Shown piece after piece: positions 39,201 through 49,336 of a stretch of DNA of 64,000 bases (position 1 is its first letter; the number at the start of each line of letters is the position of its first letter). The notes under the pieces are model-generated. The model was not told the origin of the DNA and did no database searches. It saw only the letters and a list, made by a program, of their open reading frames with translations. The position numbers were made by a program, and so were the translations under genes. Origin of the DNA: Diprion similis (taxonomy: Eukaryota > Arthropoda > Insecta > Hymenoptera > Diprionidae); the NCBI RefSeq assembly GCF_021155765.1, contig NC_060116.1, positions 10,664,001-10,728,000 of the forward strand, written 5' to 3'.

Positions 39201-42200
39201 ATTTTTTTTTTTGTATTTACATATAATTCTCAGTTCTCCAAGCCTGAGCATCTTATTACGCTTGTGTGGCTGGAGTTGCTTTTTTTTACCTAGTGACAAC
39301 TTGTCACTCAATTTCCTAAATTACAATTTATTTGCGTGATTGTGTGCTTGCATTTGAGTCATTCTCATCCGCACCTGATAATTTACTGTATTACGCAGAT
39401 TAATTATTTCTACTTGTTATTCAATCATCACATTATACTTATTTCCAAATTTATACCTAATTAGTTATTGATACTTATTTATTTGTTTACACGTGTAACA
39501 AAAAACATTTAGAACCTCGAGAGTACTTCTATATTCCTATCGAGTCTTTTCATTCACTGTTTTTCTAGGTGTTAGTCAGTTCATTATAGTACATTCTTCC
39601 CTGCTGTAAGATCCAAGTACCAATACTTTTTTTGAAACCCTGTATACATTTTTGCTTTATTTTTAATGGAATTTCATTATACAGCTTGTTTATAATTACT
39701 TTTTCCTGTCTGTGCCCAATTGCTGTTTTAGTTTTTGGCAGTGTGAGGTTTCCTCGTGTCCTGGCTCTGGTGTCATGTTCGTGGGTGTGCTTTCTTTGTT
39801 TTATTTCTTCTGGATTCCGTTTAAGACGCACTAGTGCGTTCTTCATGTATGCCTGGCGTATGTCTGGTATCTTTGTGGTGGCAAACAGCATATCACTTGG
39901 GTAATACCTAGGTTTCCAAAAGGCTATTCGTAGTATCATTTTTTGTATTATTTCTAGTGGTTTTAAATTCTTTTGGTATGCATTTCCCCATGCTATTATT
40001 CCGTATTCGATAATGAAGTGTACTAGAGCATAATAGATTTTCCTCATCGTGTCCTGGGTTACAATGGATCTGATATTGAGCAGCGTGTGAATTGTTTGTC
40101 GTAGTCTGGCTGCTGTTTGTTTTATGTGTTCAGTCCACTTCATTCTTTCATCGATCGTGACACCCAGGTATTTGATGTGTTCCTTTATTTCTATTTCTTG
40201 GCAGCCGCATCCTGGTTCATCTTTTCCGCAGGTGTGTATTTTCAGATTCAGGAATTCACTGTCCTCAGGATCTTTGATTTTATTAATTTTATACCGCGTA
40301 TACTTTGTTTTGTTCCCATTCAGGGTTAGTTTGTGATTGTCTAGCCACTTCTTCATTTTTGCCATATCCGTGTTCGCTTTTCTATAAACCTCCTTCCAGT
40401 CATTTCCTGTCGTAATTATTACCGTGTCATCTGCGTAGGCTATCATTTCTGATTCTATCTTCATTTTGCAGAGATCGTTGGTGTACACAATATACAATAT
40501 TGCTCCAAGTACAGACCCTTGTGGGACGCCCGTTGTTATTACGCCTGCTTTGCTATTTCTGTCCCCGATCCTTGTTTTTTGTTGTCTGTTCCCGAGGTAG
40601 CTTCCAAACCATTTATTCGCTATTCCTCTGATGCCCATTTTCTCTAGTTTTCGGAGCAAGATGTTATGTTGTACTGTATCGAAGGCTTTCGATAGATCCA
40701 GGTATGTGGCAATGGTTTTGGTTCCTTGGTCGAGGTTGCTCGTAATACGATTCGTGAGTGTGTATATCGCATCCTGTGTACTCTTATTCACTCTGAATCC
40801 GTACTGGGTATTTAAGAGGATGTTGTTTTTTTCAAAGAACTCTATTAGCCTGTTTTTTATGCATTTTTCTAGGATCTTACTTATGCTGCTTATGAGCGAT
40901 ATAGGTCTGTAGTTTGTTACATCTGTTTTTTCACCGGCTTTATATACTGGTATTACTATGCTTGTTTTTAATTGCTCTGGGAAGGTTCCAATTGATATGC
41001 TTCGATTGAAGATGCATTCTAGTGGTTTCACAACGTATTCGATGGTTGATTTTAATAACTCCGCCTTTATTCCATCTTCTCCCGGTGCTGCGTGTGACTT
41101 CATCTGCGTTATATGTCTTCTTATTTCCGATTCCGTTATAGGTGATAGATATATCGATTTCTGTGCTTTCCCCTTTACTTTCTCGTCATTTCCAATCGGA
41201 TGGGTTGGTATTTCATTTGTTAAATGCTTTCCAATAGAGAGGAAGTAGTGATTGAAGGTGTTTGCTATTCGTTCCTCATTTGTTTCAATTTCTTGTTGGC
41301 CTTCGAGTTTTAACCTTATTTTGCTTGCTTCCTCCTTTTTTTGTTCTTGAATTTTGTTTTCTCTAATTACTTTCCATATTCGTTTTTGATGGTTTCCGGC
41401 TGCCTTTATTTGCTTCCTGTAATATTCAGTTTTTGTTTTGTCTATTAACTTTACTAGCGTTTTGCGGTACATTTTGTATTCCATTTGTAGATCCGAATTG
41501 AAAGGCTCTCTTCTTGCTTTTTTGGCGAGCTTGTTTCTTTGTCGTATTGCTCTGACGAGACCATTTGTTACCCACGGCTTCAACTTTGTCGTTCTATTAT
41601 TGGTCGTTATTGTTATTTTTTTGGTAGCCTCCTCGACCGCTTTCTGCAGAGTGGTAATTAGGTTTTTGGTAGCTTTTTCTAGGTCTTGTTCGTTCAGCAC
41701 ATTTTCCCATTTTTCTTTTTCAATTATTTCTGTTACTTTGTTGTAGTCGACTTTGTTCACATGTATTGTCCTTGTCCTATCCATACTTGTTTTTCCTATT
41801 TGTAGTATAGTTGTATAGTGGTCAGTAATTGTCGTTTTTATTACACATAGCTGCTACGTATCCATGCATGCTGAGAACATTGAGGTATTCTTCTCCATCG
41901 ATGGCATTACTGCCGGACTTGATATCTATGTTTATATCCCCTGCCATGATTGCCGTTTTTGTTGTGCCTTCTCCCAATTCCTGGTCCAAGCTTTCGATGA
42001 ATTTCTTCAGATTTCCGGATGGGGATCTGTAGATCGCGTAGATTTCAATGGTCTCTTGAGTGGTTTTCAAAATTAATCTGATTCCATTGGCTTCTTCGAT
42101 GTTCAGTTGTGCGTCATAAGCTTCTAAATTTTTGTGAACCAGTACAACAATTCCGTCATTATCAGATATCCTACTGTTGGCCCAAAAAGCTGTGTAATCT

Positions 42201-45200
42201 TTGTATTTCCACAAATCTTGTTTAGAGTTGATCCATGTTTCTGTAAAAATTATTAGGTCCATTTGTATTCTTATATCTTGTAACATCAAATGAATTTCGT
42301 CCATGTGTCTCCGCAGGCTTCTTGTGTTCATTTGGAGTACATTTATACCTTGTTCTTCTGTTATTATTTTTCGAAGAGATTCAGTGTCTTCACATGTGTA
42401 ATTTTTTATCTGTTTAATTTCCTGTATATATTCGTTCCACGTAGCCATATTTATCATTTCTAGTGTTTTGTATTGTTTGCTGTGTACTTTGGTGTTCATA
42501 GATCCTATTCTGCGGTGTTTTCTATCGGCTGCGCTAAGTTCGCCAAGTCTATGTGGTGTTTTATCTGAAGAGTTTTTTCGCCCTCATCTTTGCGCATAAG
42601 TACATTTCCATCTTTGATCCATACATATTTATAACGTTTTTCCCTCGCAAACATCTTGGCCAAGTACAGTAGTCGTTTTTTTGCAGGTGTAAGCGCTTCG
42701 TTTATATACACTGCTGTCTCCGGAAAGCCCGTATATACGTCCTTGGCTTTAATCCCCCTTTTCACTTTGGCGCGCTCTAGCCAGGTATTTCGAGCATTGA
42801 CGGTGTTGAGTTTAATTATTATCGGCCGAGCTCCAGTTGTTTTTGGTGGTCGATAGATGTCCTGTATTGTCTTGGTATCCAGCTCGATATCTATTAGCTT
42901 TGCGACGTTGCAGACTATCGCTTGTAGATTTTCATTCCTGGTTACAGGCACTCCGCAAATTTCGATCTCTGACAGCTTGAGTTTCTGTTCCAGTTCTTCT
43001 AGTTTAGCTTCCATGAAGTCCAGCTTATCGTCGGCCTCTTTTGATTTTTTCTGCAGCTTGTGAACTTCTTTCTGTAATAGTGCGTTCTCCTTGCTTAGAT
43101 TGGCAGTTGTTTTGAAGAATTCGTCAATTTTGTTAGAGCAAAAATTCATAGCTTCCTCGATAGTTGCTATACTATTTTTGAGCTTCTTAACTTCCTGGCT
43201 GTTGTTATCTAAAGCCTTGTTGTTGGTGTCCAGTGCTTCTTTAATTGGTTGTAATTCATCAATCTTTTTATTGATGCCAGCTACATACGTTCGAATGTCG
43301 TGTTGATCGGTGACAGTTTGTCTGCTTCTTGGAGCAATGTTGACAGCTCCTTCTTCACCACTCGACGGTTGATCGCCAGCACTGACATAATGTTCTTCAC
43401 ATTTCTCACATGTGAATTTCAAGAGTTTTTTGGCCGGATCCTGTATATTCATGTTCTTTTTGGCACATGTAACATGAAACACACGTTTACATTTTTGGTC
43501 GCAGTTAAGAAAATCGCTTGTTTTGTTCACTAAATTTTTGCACAAACCACACTGTTTCGCCATCGTGGTTAGCCTTAATGAATTACTTATTGTGAACATG
43601 TAGCCACAAAATATTTTTCATGTAATCAATCTTTAGTCTGACATTGAAATAGAGTCAAGATATCATACGACTCAGTTGCTGACAATAGCTATAATATAAA
43701 TAAAAGTATTTCTAGGTGGTAAAACTATTCTTTGTTACAAAATCGAGTAAAAAAAAAAAAAACATAGTTGCCTTTATAAATATAATGCCAAAGCCAAAGC
43801 TTGGAGATGATACTGAGTAATACAAACCTAAGCAAATAATACTCTCCAAATATTTGTGAAATAAATTCCTATTTACAAAAACTAGATTAGGTAATAAATG
43901 AAGGCCTCATCAAGTGACAAGAGATATTAACAGTCGTGCAGCCTGTACTTGAAACAGTTGATCTTTGCGCAAATTTCATACAATATACATAATAGCACTC
44001 ACATTCTACGGAATGCCCATGTTTAAAAACTTCGGCAGTATTAAAATACTAAAATGTTTCTTTTTAAATAAATGTTATCTAAAATACTCGTTTGTGATCA
44101 AATGTACAGGTAACGTTCAGCCACAAATAATTGATAGTAATGTGTCGTGTCGACATCAAATCAAGATGTTGGAAAGTCTCACTGTCAAAATTTTCTGACT
44201 TGCATCCAGTGTTGACTCGGCATCAATGTGATACGCTCATTATTACTGTTTGTAATAATATACACAATACTCAATATTGTACCGTTAAAAACAAACAATA
44301 TCAGTCAGTTATTTGGTGCTTAATATATATATTTTCCATCAGAAGTGTGTAAACTTGAGTCGCATTAACAATATATTAACGTTACTTAAATACCTGTTGT
44401 TGATGGAGTTGTTGCTGCTGCAGTTGATGCTGCTGTATCTGTTGCAGTTGCTGTTGTTGCTGGAGTTGTTGTTGATGCTGTAACAACTGTTGCTGCTGCT
44501 GTTGCTGCTGCTGTTGCTGTTGTTGTTGCTGCTGCTGTTGCAATACGGGCCCTCCACTTCCATTACCAGGTGGTTGGGGCTGAACTCCACTGCCATTTGC
44601 CAGTCCTACGATATTAATAAGAAATCAGCTCTTTTAAATGTCAATGTGGATATGAAATAATGAAAGGTAACACTGAGGTTTGAATTTATTTTGCTATTCA
44701 GATTTATCAAGAGATAATAATGAAGAAATTTCTATTTTTTTTTTTTTTTTTTTTTCTATTCTTTCAGAGCTCGAGGGTATGCATAATATATTTCAGTGTC
44801 AGAAAAAAATTATTACTCATCAATTTCATATCTCATTTCAGTAGAACTACACGAAGTTTTGTAAACTCACCATTGGGCGCAGGTCCTTGTACCGGCGATT
44901 TGGCCCAGCCTTGTAAATCCGCTAGCAAATTTTGCCATATGGCAATTTTATCATAATGCCTCTTGATCAGTTCATCTTTCCTAACAAGTTCTACTTTCAG
45001 GTCATTTATGTCTTCCTTGACAACCAACTCAGGCTTCAAAGCGGACAGCAAGAAACGTTTTTGTAAGAAAAATGCTTCCATTTGCCGAGCGAGGTCTATG
45101 AATCTCAAAGTAACTTGTTCAACTTCTCCTCGTGCCTCGTCTTTGTCAACAGCTAGACCTGCGCCTACGCTGTTATTCCCGAGGCTTTCATCCTTTGTCA

Positions 45201-45521
45201 AGATATTCAGACATTGCTGAAAGCGAATTCGAAATTATGCACAAATGCCAAGACATACATTTTTAGTGAGCATTGAGGTTGTTCGATAAATTTTGGTTCA
45301 AATTTTGTTTGCATTTTTTGCCACTTTTCATCATGACTTAGTAATGCGTGAACAGATAGTGCATTATTTGTGAATATATCCTAAGAGAATGAATAGCAGT
45401 TTTTAGAGTGGATAGACTTTTGTAGGTTGGAATAATGACAATTAAATGTTATTGCAATAACCTGAAATGCTTCTTCGAATTCGTCGACCAGATTTCCATT
45501 GCCGTTTGTCGGAGTAGCCAT
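36282..45521 (-). CDS. MED28: Mediator complex subunit 28 (MED28) with Q-rich insertion
   Basis: MED28 is a head-module-associated subunit of the Mediator transcription co-activator in the nucleus. Reading on the minus strand, four exons (45521-45462, 45216-44871, 44605-44394, 36479-36282) join in phase to give 271 residues. The start NGNLVDEFEEAFQQCL and the helical core FIDLARQMEAFFLQKRFLL with LIKRHYDKIAIWQNLLADL are family signatures. The ending QGPLAFLEKTTSNIGMPE corresponds to QGSLAYLEQASANI near the human C-terminus, so the UGA here matches the expected end of the protein. Between core and end lies a Q-rich insertion of about 70 residues, including 18 consecutive Gln (44487-44540), which vertebrate MED28 (about 178 residues) lacks. 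The last intron is 7.9 kb and contains a LINE. The frame continues after the UGA. The neighbour at 46370 is divergent. Confidence 0.93.
36847..36999. repeat. Two-copy tandem repeat of 73 bases in the MED28 intron
   Basis: A unit of 73 bases starting ACACATTTTT at 36847 is repeated from 36920 to 36992 with a few changes, and a third copy begins (ACACATG) before homology stops. Both units contain GTGACG/GTGGCG, AAAACAAGAATTTT and TTCAAGTTGAGAGCGTGTTA. Part of the unit may be transposon-derived, but I see no coding content. Confidence 0.85.
37177..37196 (+). repeat. (AGAC)5 microsatellite
   Basis: Five perfect AGAC units sit in the MED28 intron. Confidence 0.9.
39565..41784 (-). pseudogene. LINE ORF2, reverse transcriptase part
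   Basis: This open stretch of 739 codons carries a complete non-LTR reverse transcriptase. It has NYRPISLISSISKILEK, QYGFRVNKSTQDAI, ATYLDLSKAFDTV, TGVPQGSVLGAILY and the catalytic YADDTV box. The downstream thumb region (KYLGVTIDERMKW) and a C-terminal tail follow. The frame itself has no internal stop, so the damage is confined to the junction with the endonuclease. The intact RT frame suggests a fairly recent insertion. Confidence 0.88.
41822..42499 (-). pseudogene. LINE ORF2, apurinic/apyrimidinic endonuclease part (truncated by frame break)
   Basis: This is the 225-residue N-terminal section of ORF2. Endonuclease motifs are visible in order: LQMNTRSL (metal-binding Asn region), FTETWIN (catalytic Glu), IYRSPSG and AGDINID (Asp and Asn). 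It ends abruptly at a TGA after NKNDNY. The final endonuclease motif (T/S-D-H, here ITDHYTT) appears only in the neighbouring frame, right at the break. The section normally holding the CIDHI-type motif seems to be missing, so a deletion with a frame change has inactivated ORF2. Confidence 0.8.
42505..43563 (-). CDS. LINE ORF1 protein: PHD-like zinc finger, coiled coil, FP-like C-terminal domain
   Basis: This is the nucleic-acid-binding ORF1 of the LINE. I start it at the Met beginning MAKQCGLC, because an upstream in-frame Met at 43599 adds only twelve residues with no motif. An N-terminal Cys/His cluster (CGLC, NCDQKC, FHVTC, FTCEKC) is arranged like a PHD finger. A long Lys/Glu-rich coiled coil follows. 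A C-terminal part (IYRPPKTTGARPIIIKLN through KKRLLYLAKMFAREKRYKYVW) resembles the FP/L1-type RNA-binding domain seen in many insect retroelement ORF1 proteins. The frame is intact at about 352 residues. It stops five bases before the ORF2 ATG, so ORF2 was probably translated by reinitiation. Confidence 0.8.
   Translation of the reverse strand: MAKQCGLCKNLVNKTSDFLNCDQKCKRVFHVTCAKKNMNIQDPAKKLLKFTCEKCEEHYVSAGDQPSSGEEGAVNIAPRSRQTVTDQHDIRTYVAGINKKIDELQPIKEALDTNNKALDNNSQEVKKLKNSIATIEEAMNFCSNKIDEFFKTTANLSKENALLQKEVHKLQKKSKEADDKLDFMEAKLEELEQKLKLSEIEICGVPVTRNENLQAIVCNVAKLIDIELDTKTIQDIYRPPKTTGARPIIIKLNTVNARNTWLERAKVKRGIKAKDVYTGFPETAVYINEALTPAKKRLLYLAKMFAREKRYKYVWIKDGNVLMRKDEGEKTLQIKHHIDLANLAQPIENTAE
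43611..44393 (-). other. MED28 last intron, portion 5' of the LINE
   Basis: This is AT-rich intron sequence between the Q-rich exon donor and the LINE 5' region. No gene is visible. Confidence 0.6.
44487..44540 (-). repeat. CAG/CAA repeat encoding 18 glutamines in MED28
   Basis: Eighteen consecutive Gln codons, mixed CAG and CAA, lie in the third coding exon and are followed by further Q-rich sequence. Codon mixing makes slippage less likely than in a pure CAG run. Confidence 0.9.
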
Positions 45522-46369
45522 GCTTCAAATTAGATAGTAAAAATTCACCGAATTTCAGACATTTGGCAAGAATATCGACTTGGCTCGTCAAATCGCCATC
45601 ATAATTATTAAGCCCAATGCTTACGCCGACTAAATGAAATCTTCTGACGAACGCAAGCGCGTTTGTCGAGAAGTTACAATTTATGAAACTAGAGTTTATT
45701 CTTTAAATATAATTGAGATAAAATGTTCTTAGCTAGGCATCGAATGCCCTCCAAACTGCTCCAAACTTGTGTTATTAACTACCATCCATAGGCTTAATAG
45801 AGATAAGTCTATGCCACTGAAATATAACTATGCTAAGGCAACGCTACCGTCAGCCAACGCCGTTTACGATGAAAGGACATAGACTGTTGACTAGAACCTC
45901 AGAGTTGAATACAGATTCGGCCCAAACCACCCAAGCTATATAGAAATAAATATCTCCATAAATCGTTGGTCGGATTGAATTTTTTATTTGCTCGATTTTG
46001 AGATCTGTAACATCCTATGTGACGGATTTATTACAAAATTTAATACTGTATTTTTATATTTATTTTTTTGCTTTACCAAAACTCGTATGGAGTTACAATT
46101 TTCAGATTGCAGATGGCGCGCGCGTGCGTGGTGGGTTGGGGCAAAGTCCAGCTGCGCGAGGAGCGTTTTGCGTCATTTGGCTAAGATGAGCGCGCGGGGA
46201 ACAACGAGTGCGGCATAACACCGTTTAAATTACGCTACTCGGAGTGCTTTGTGATAAACCTGATGGTTTGAAAAACAAAAAAACAAAAAAAAAGTGCTTT
46301 GTGTAATATTGTGAGTGCATTTTTATCGAAAGGAAATTCGGTATATTTGTGTGATCCTATGGAACTACA
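45522..46369. promoter_or_regulatory. Divergent promoter region between MED28 and the gene starting at 46370
   Basis: The two start codons are 848 bases apart and point away from each other. A GC-rich patch with CGCGCGCG-type sequence at about 46113-46200 contrasts with the AT-rich surroundings and includes AGATGGCGCGC, similar to a YY1-type core promoter motif. I infer a shared or adjacent promoter. No element was tested. Confidence 0.45.
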
Positions 46370-46412
46370 ATGACAGTACCAGACTACTTCGACAACTTCT
46401 CGGAAGTATCAC
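46370..46412 (+). CDS. Probable first coding exon of an unidentified gene running right
   Basis: An ATG at 46370 opens a 14-codon peptide, MTVPDYFDNFSEVS, that reaches a strong donor (C followed by GTAAGT) in phase 1. An in-frame TGA lies seven codons upstream, and a four-codon upstream ORF (MELQ) overlaps the start, as is common in regulated 5' UTRs. A GC-rich promoter-like patch lies about 200 bases upstream. I do not recognise the protein and could not place the next exon, so the gene may have very large introns extending beyond the window. The call rests on the start, donor and promoter context only. Confidence 0.4.
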
Positions 46413-49222
46413 GTAAGTACATGAATTTTTGACTGAAAAGACTTTGACTGACTAGACTGAAATTTTTTATAATTATAAGTGTTGACGTTTTTGTATTATG
46501 ACTGTTGTGTTGAATTTCTTGTCTTTTCCTAATTGACCATTCACGCTCAACGACTAGCTGCAAGTTGTCGACGAAGCATTGAAGGTCCATGTTTATTTGT
46601 ATTGTCTGTTCTCGCTATTTTTAGAATACCGATTCAAAACAAATTCGTGCGTTCCTCATCGCTAATATTTTTTTGTGTATTACACTTTCAATACTGTAAT
46701 CATTTCAATTTCTTCTTGCGGATTGGGGCTCTATTATTCAAATACAACGTGACTTCTGCACCCCATAAAAACGCGACAAAGTTACGATGAGAATTTTACT
46801 GTATTGCGTGGTACTGCACATTTTCGAACGTTGATTATTTATTCCTCCCAAATTATCCCCAAAAGCCACTCTTTTGATTATACATAAAGGTCATTTGTTT
46901 CGTATTGAAATTATATTTTTCGAATTGATGATATTGTTGCAAGACTATCTGTCTTCCCTTGAAAATAAACCTCGGAAAAATCTTTATCGTCGAATGAAGC
47001 ATTGTGTATTAGGTATACAAAACGGAGTTCATTTAGTAGACTAAATTTTTAAATTTCAAACCTGTAGACGATAAAACAATACGTTGGATATTCTTGTTCC
47101 TATTTTACCTGCGGTGAAATCGCGTTGAAACCAATCAAGAAGCACTAATAAAAGTACGAGTGATCAATCGCAACATTGTTCTCATGAGAAGCTAACACGT
47201 GGGTATGTGCAAATTCGATGTCTCACTATCATGGTCGTGACTGCATTTTCTGAATTAGAATATATTCTTCTAAAATTCCCGATTAGAGCCAGAGTTTCCA
47301 CTTTTCGTCATTCGACTCCACGTGCTTTGAATTATTTTTGTACGATTGCTTCGGTTGACATTTGGTCGCAAAATTTTGAAGCTAAAATATGATTTTAGTT
47401 AAGAAATCGTATCACGTCAATGACTATTCATTTTTACCATCATTTTCGTCAATTACCAACCAACACCTAACCTGCTCTCACTGTTACCGGCAATCGCTTA
47501 GCCCGCGTTGCAGGTTACCGACGTATGATTTTTCCACTCGAATCGAAACCAATTGGCCCACTATTTTCTCACAATCGACCTCTAAAACTGCCACAAAAAC
47601 TTACCTCAGATTGGCTGCAATTATAGCGCAGTTCATATAAGATATCCTCGATGGCGCCACCGGGTACATCGATTGGATTTTTCATTTTGAAAAATGTACT
47701 AAACTTAACTTAGAAAATTATTTTCGCACCGTTTGTAAACTGCCGATAATTTCCAATAATCGGTGACAGAGTTGCTACACCAAATAATGAAACTTTTTTA
47801 TATTTTGTATAGAAAATATAAAAACTCTAAATTAGGTGTATAATATTTATCATTACGTGATCATCAACAATCACATTACTTATCATGAAACCCGTGATAA
47901 CGCCATAAAAAATATGAACTCATCACACATTAAGAACGTAACGCAACAAGTTTTGTACGTTCAGCTACACTAATCGTGACCCACCGATCGTAATTCATCA
48001 TCGCGTTGTTCTGCTCTATTATCTTAGAATACATTTCCACCCTGCAAAACAATATGTTAAAGCCGATGATATACTTTTGGTTAATTCAGAGTCGATAAAA
48101 TCTTACTTTGAAATAAATGGTTTCAATCGGAACACTTAATTGTATTTCGAAAACATGTTTCATTATTGTGTTAGGTAATTAATGAAGAATCTAAAATCAT
48201 AAAATAGCTGCTAATACTACTATTAACAGATATTTCAATAAAAATATTTCTAGGAACTTAACATTATTCAACTGTTTACGTATGTGTTAATAGCTAAGGT
48301 TTTATAAATCTATAGTACTGAATTTAGTGTGTATTAATTGCTTCTGCAGTCTATTTAATATGGTCTGAATAGAATTTGGCATTACAAGGAAGCGCTAACA
48401 GCTGGTTTACATGAATAAAGCTGAGCCCGAAGCACAACAAAAATTACACTAAGAAATATATTTAGTTTTGCCAGTCAACTTTGTACTATCATGAGAATAA
48501 TTTTCACGCAACCGCAAAACAAAAAATAAACCTTTTTGTACACGGAAGAAAAATATTTTAGTCTTTTCTACGAAAAACTTTTATACCGCAACCTGTGAGA
48601 TATTCTCTTGCGATGTCGAACTCAAATCTGCACAGTAAGATCATTTTTTCGAGTTGTCAAGATGATTTTCAAATCAGGCGGACAAGCTTGGTTCATATCT
48701 ATTCAAAACACTAAGACCAACCCGTTTGATTCTTTTCTAAAATTTTGAAAAGATGCTGAAATCAAGTTTTGATTAGTTGTATTTCAGTTGTGCTGATTGG
48801 ACTAAACTAGCCCATTCTACTAAAAGCCTAATTAACTGCAAGTGAAGTGAAGTTGTACGAATCAACGTATTCAAATCTATCAGAGCTGGTGCAGCTTCAT
48901 TATTTTGATAACATAAAAGTATTATTCCGCGAAATTTATGTCAGGAAATCTCTCAATTCCGATATATTATAGTCAATTATTTCCCATAAACGTTTGCAAG
49001 ACGATTACTGCGAATTACTGCGCAAGTAGTGCGGATCAGCGAAAAGCGACTGCAATTTTTGCGGTAGTAGTAACGGTCAAGCAATGGTCAGACACCGGAC
49101 GGGCTGCCTGCAAGTAGAACAAATCCTTCCGCGTTCTGTTGGGTTACGACTTGCGGCTGTCAACTGTTACCAAGTATAAGTTGCGTACTCTATGCCGTAG
49201 TCACGACGGCTGAAACAGCGGC

Positions 49223-49336
49223 TATTTAAACCGCCTATACATAAAGTAACAACTTTCCATCGCTGCGGCTACACAGCTACCAGCTACCAGCTACTACCGT
49301 TCGGTGAAATCGGGGCAACTGGGACAACGTTTTCAG
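49223..49336 (+). promoter_or_regulatory. Candidate TATA promoter with non-coding first exon
   Basis: A TATTTAAA box at 49223-49230 sits in locally GC-richer DNA. About 100 bases later TTTTCAG meets a strong donor, GTACGAG, with GT at 49337-49338. Between them are three perfect copies of CAGCTAC (49274-49294) and no ATG. This is what a TATA-driven non-coding first exon would look like, for example an alternative start for the 46370 gene. The transcription start is not defined. Confidence 0.3.

Larger units (their letters stand above)
39161..43610 (-). mobile_element. Non-LTR retrotransposon (CR1/Jockey-like LINE), nearly full length, ORF2 broken
   Basis: On the minus strand the element has an ORF1 (43563 to 42505), a short gap, an endonuclease part of ORF2 (42499 to 41822), and a reverse-transcriptase part in another frame (about 41840 to 39565). 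At its 3' end is a short tail of degenerate AAATCTA-type units at about 39161-39195, in place of a long poly-A; microsatellite tails of this kind are known for CR1-group LINEs. The 5' boundary is approximate and I could not find target-site duplications. The element inserted in the MED28 last intron in the same orientation as the gene. The clade name is inference from the layout and motifs. Confidence 0.85.

Noticed and set aside
39632-43533. Many plus-strand frames across the LINE
   Set aside because: They are antisense shadows of the LINE ORFs; the reverse-transcriptase and endonuclease motifs are all on the minus strand.
44339-44596. Asn/Ser-rich minus-strand frame
   Set aside because: It is a frame-shifted reading of the MED28 glutamine repeat; splice phase selects the Gln frame.
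45260-45381. Exon-like open stretch in the first MED28 intron (starts DIFTNNALSVHALL, minus strand)
   Set aside because: It has an acceptor-like CTTAG, but splicing to it would put exon 2 out of frame and hit a stop. Direct joining of 45462 to 45216 reproduces the known MED28 sequence.
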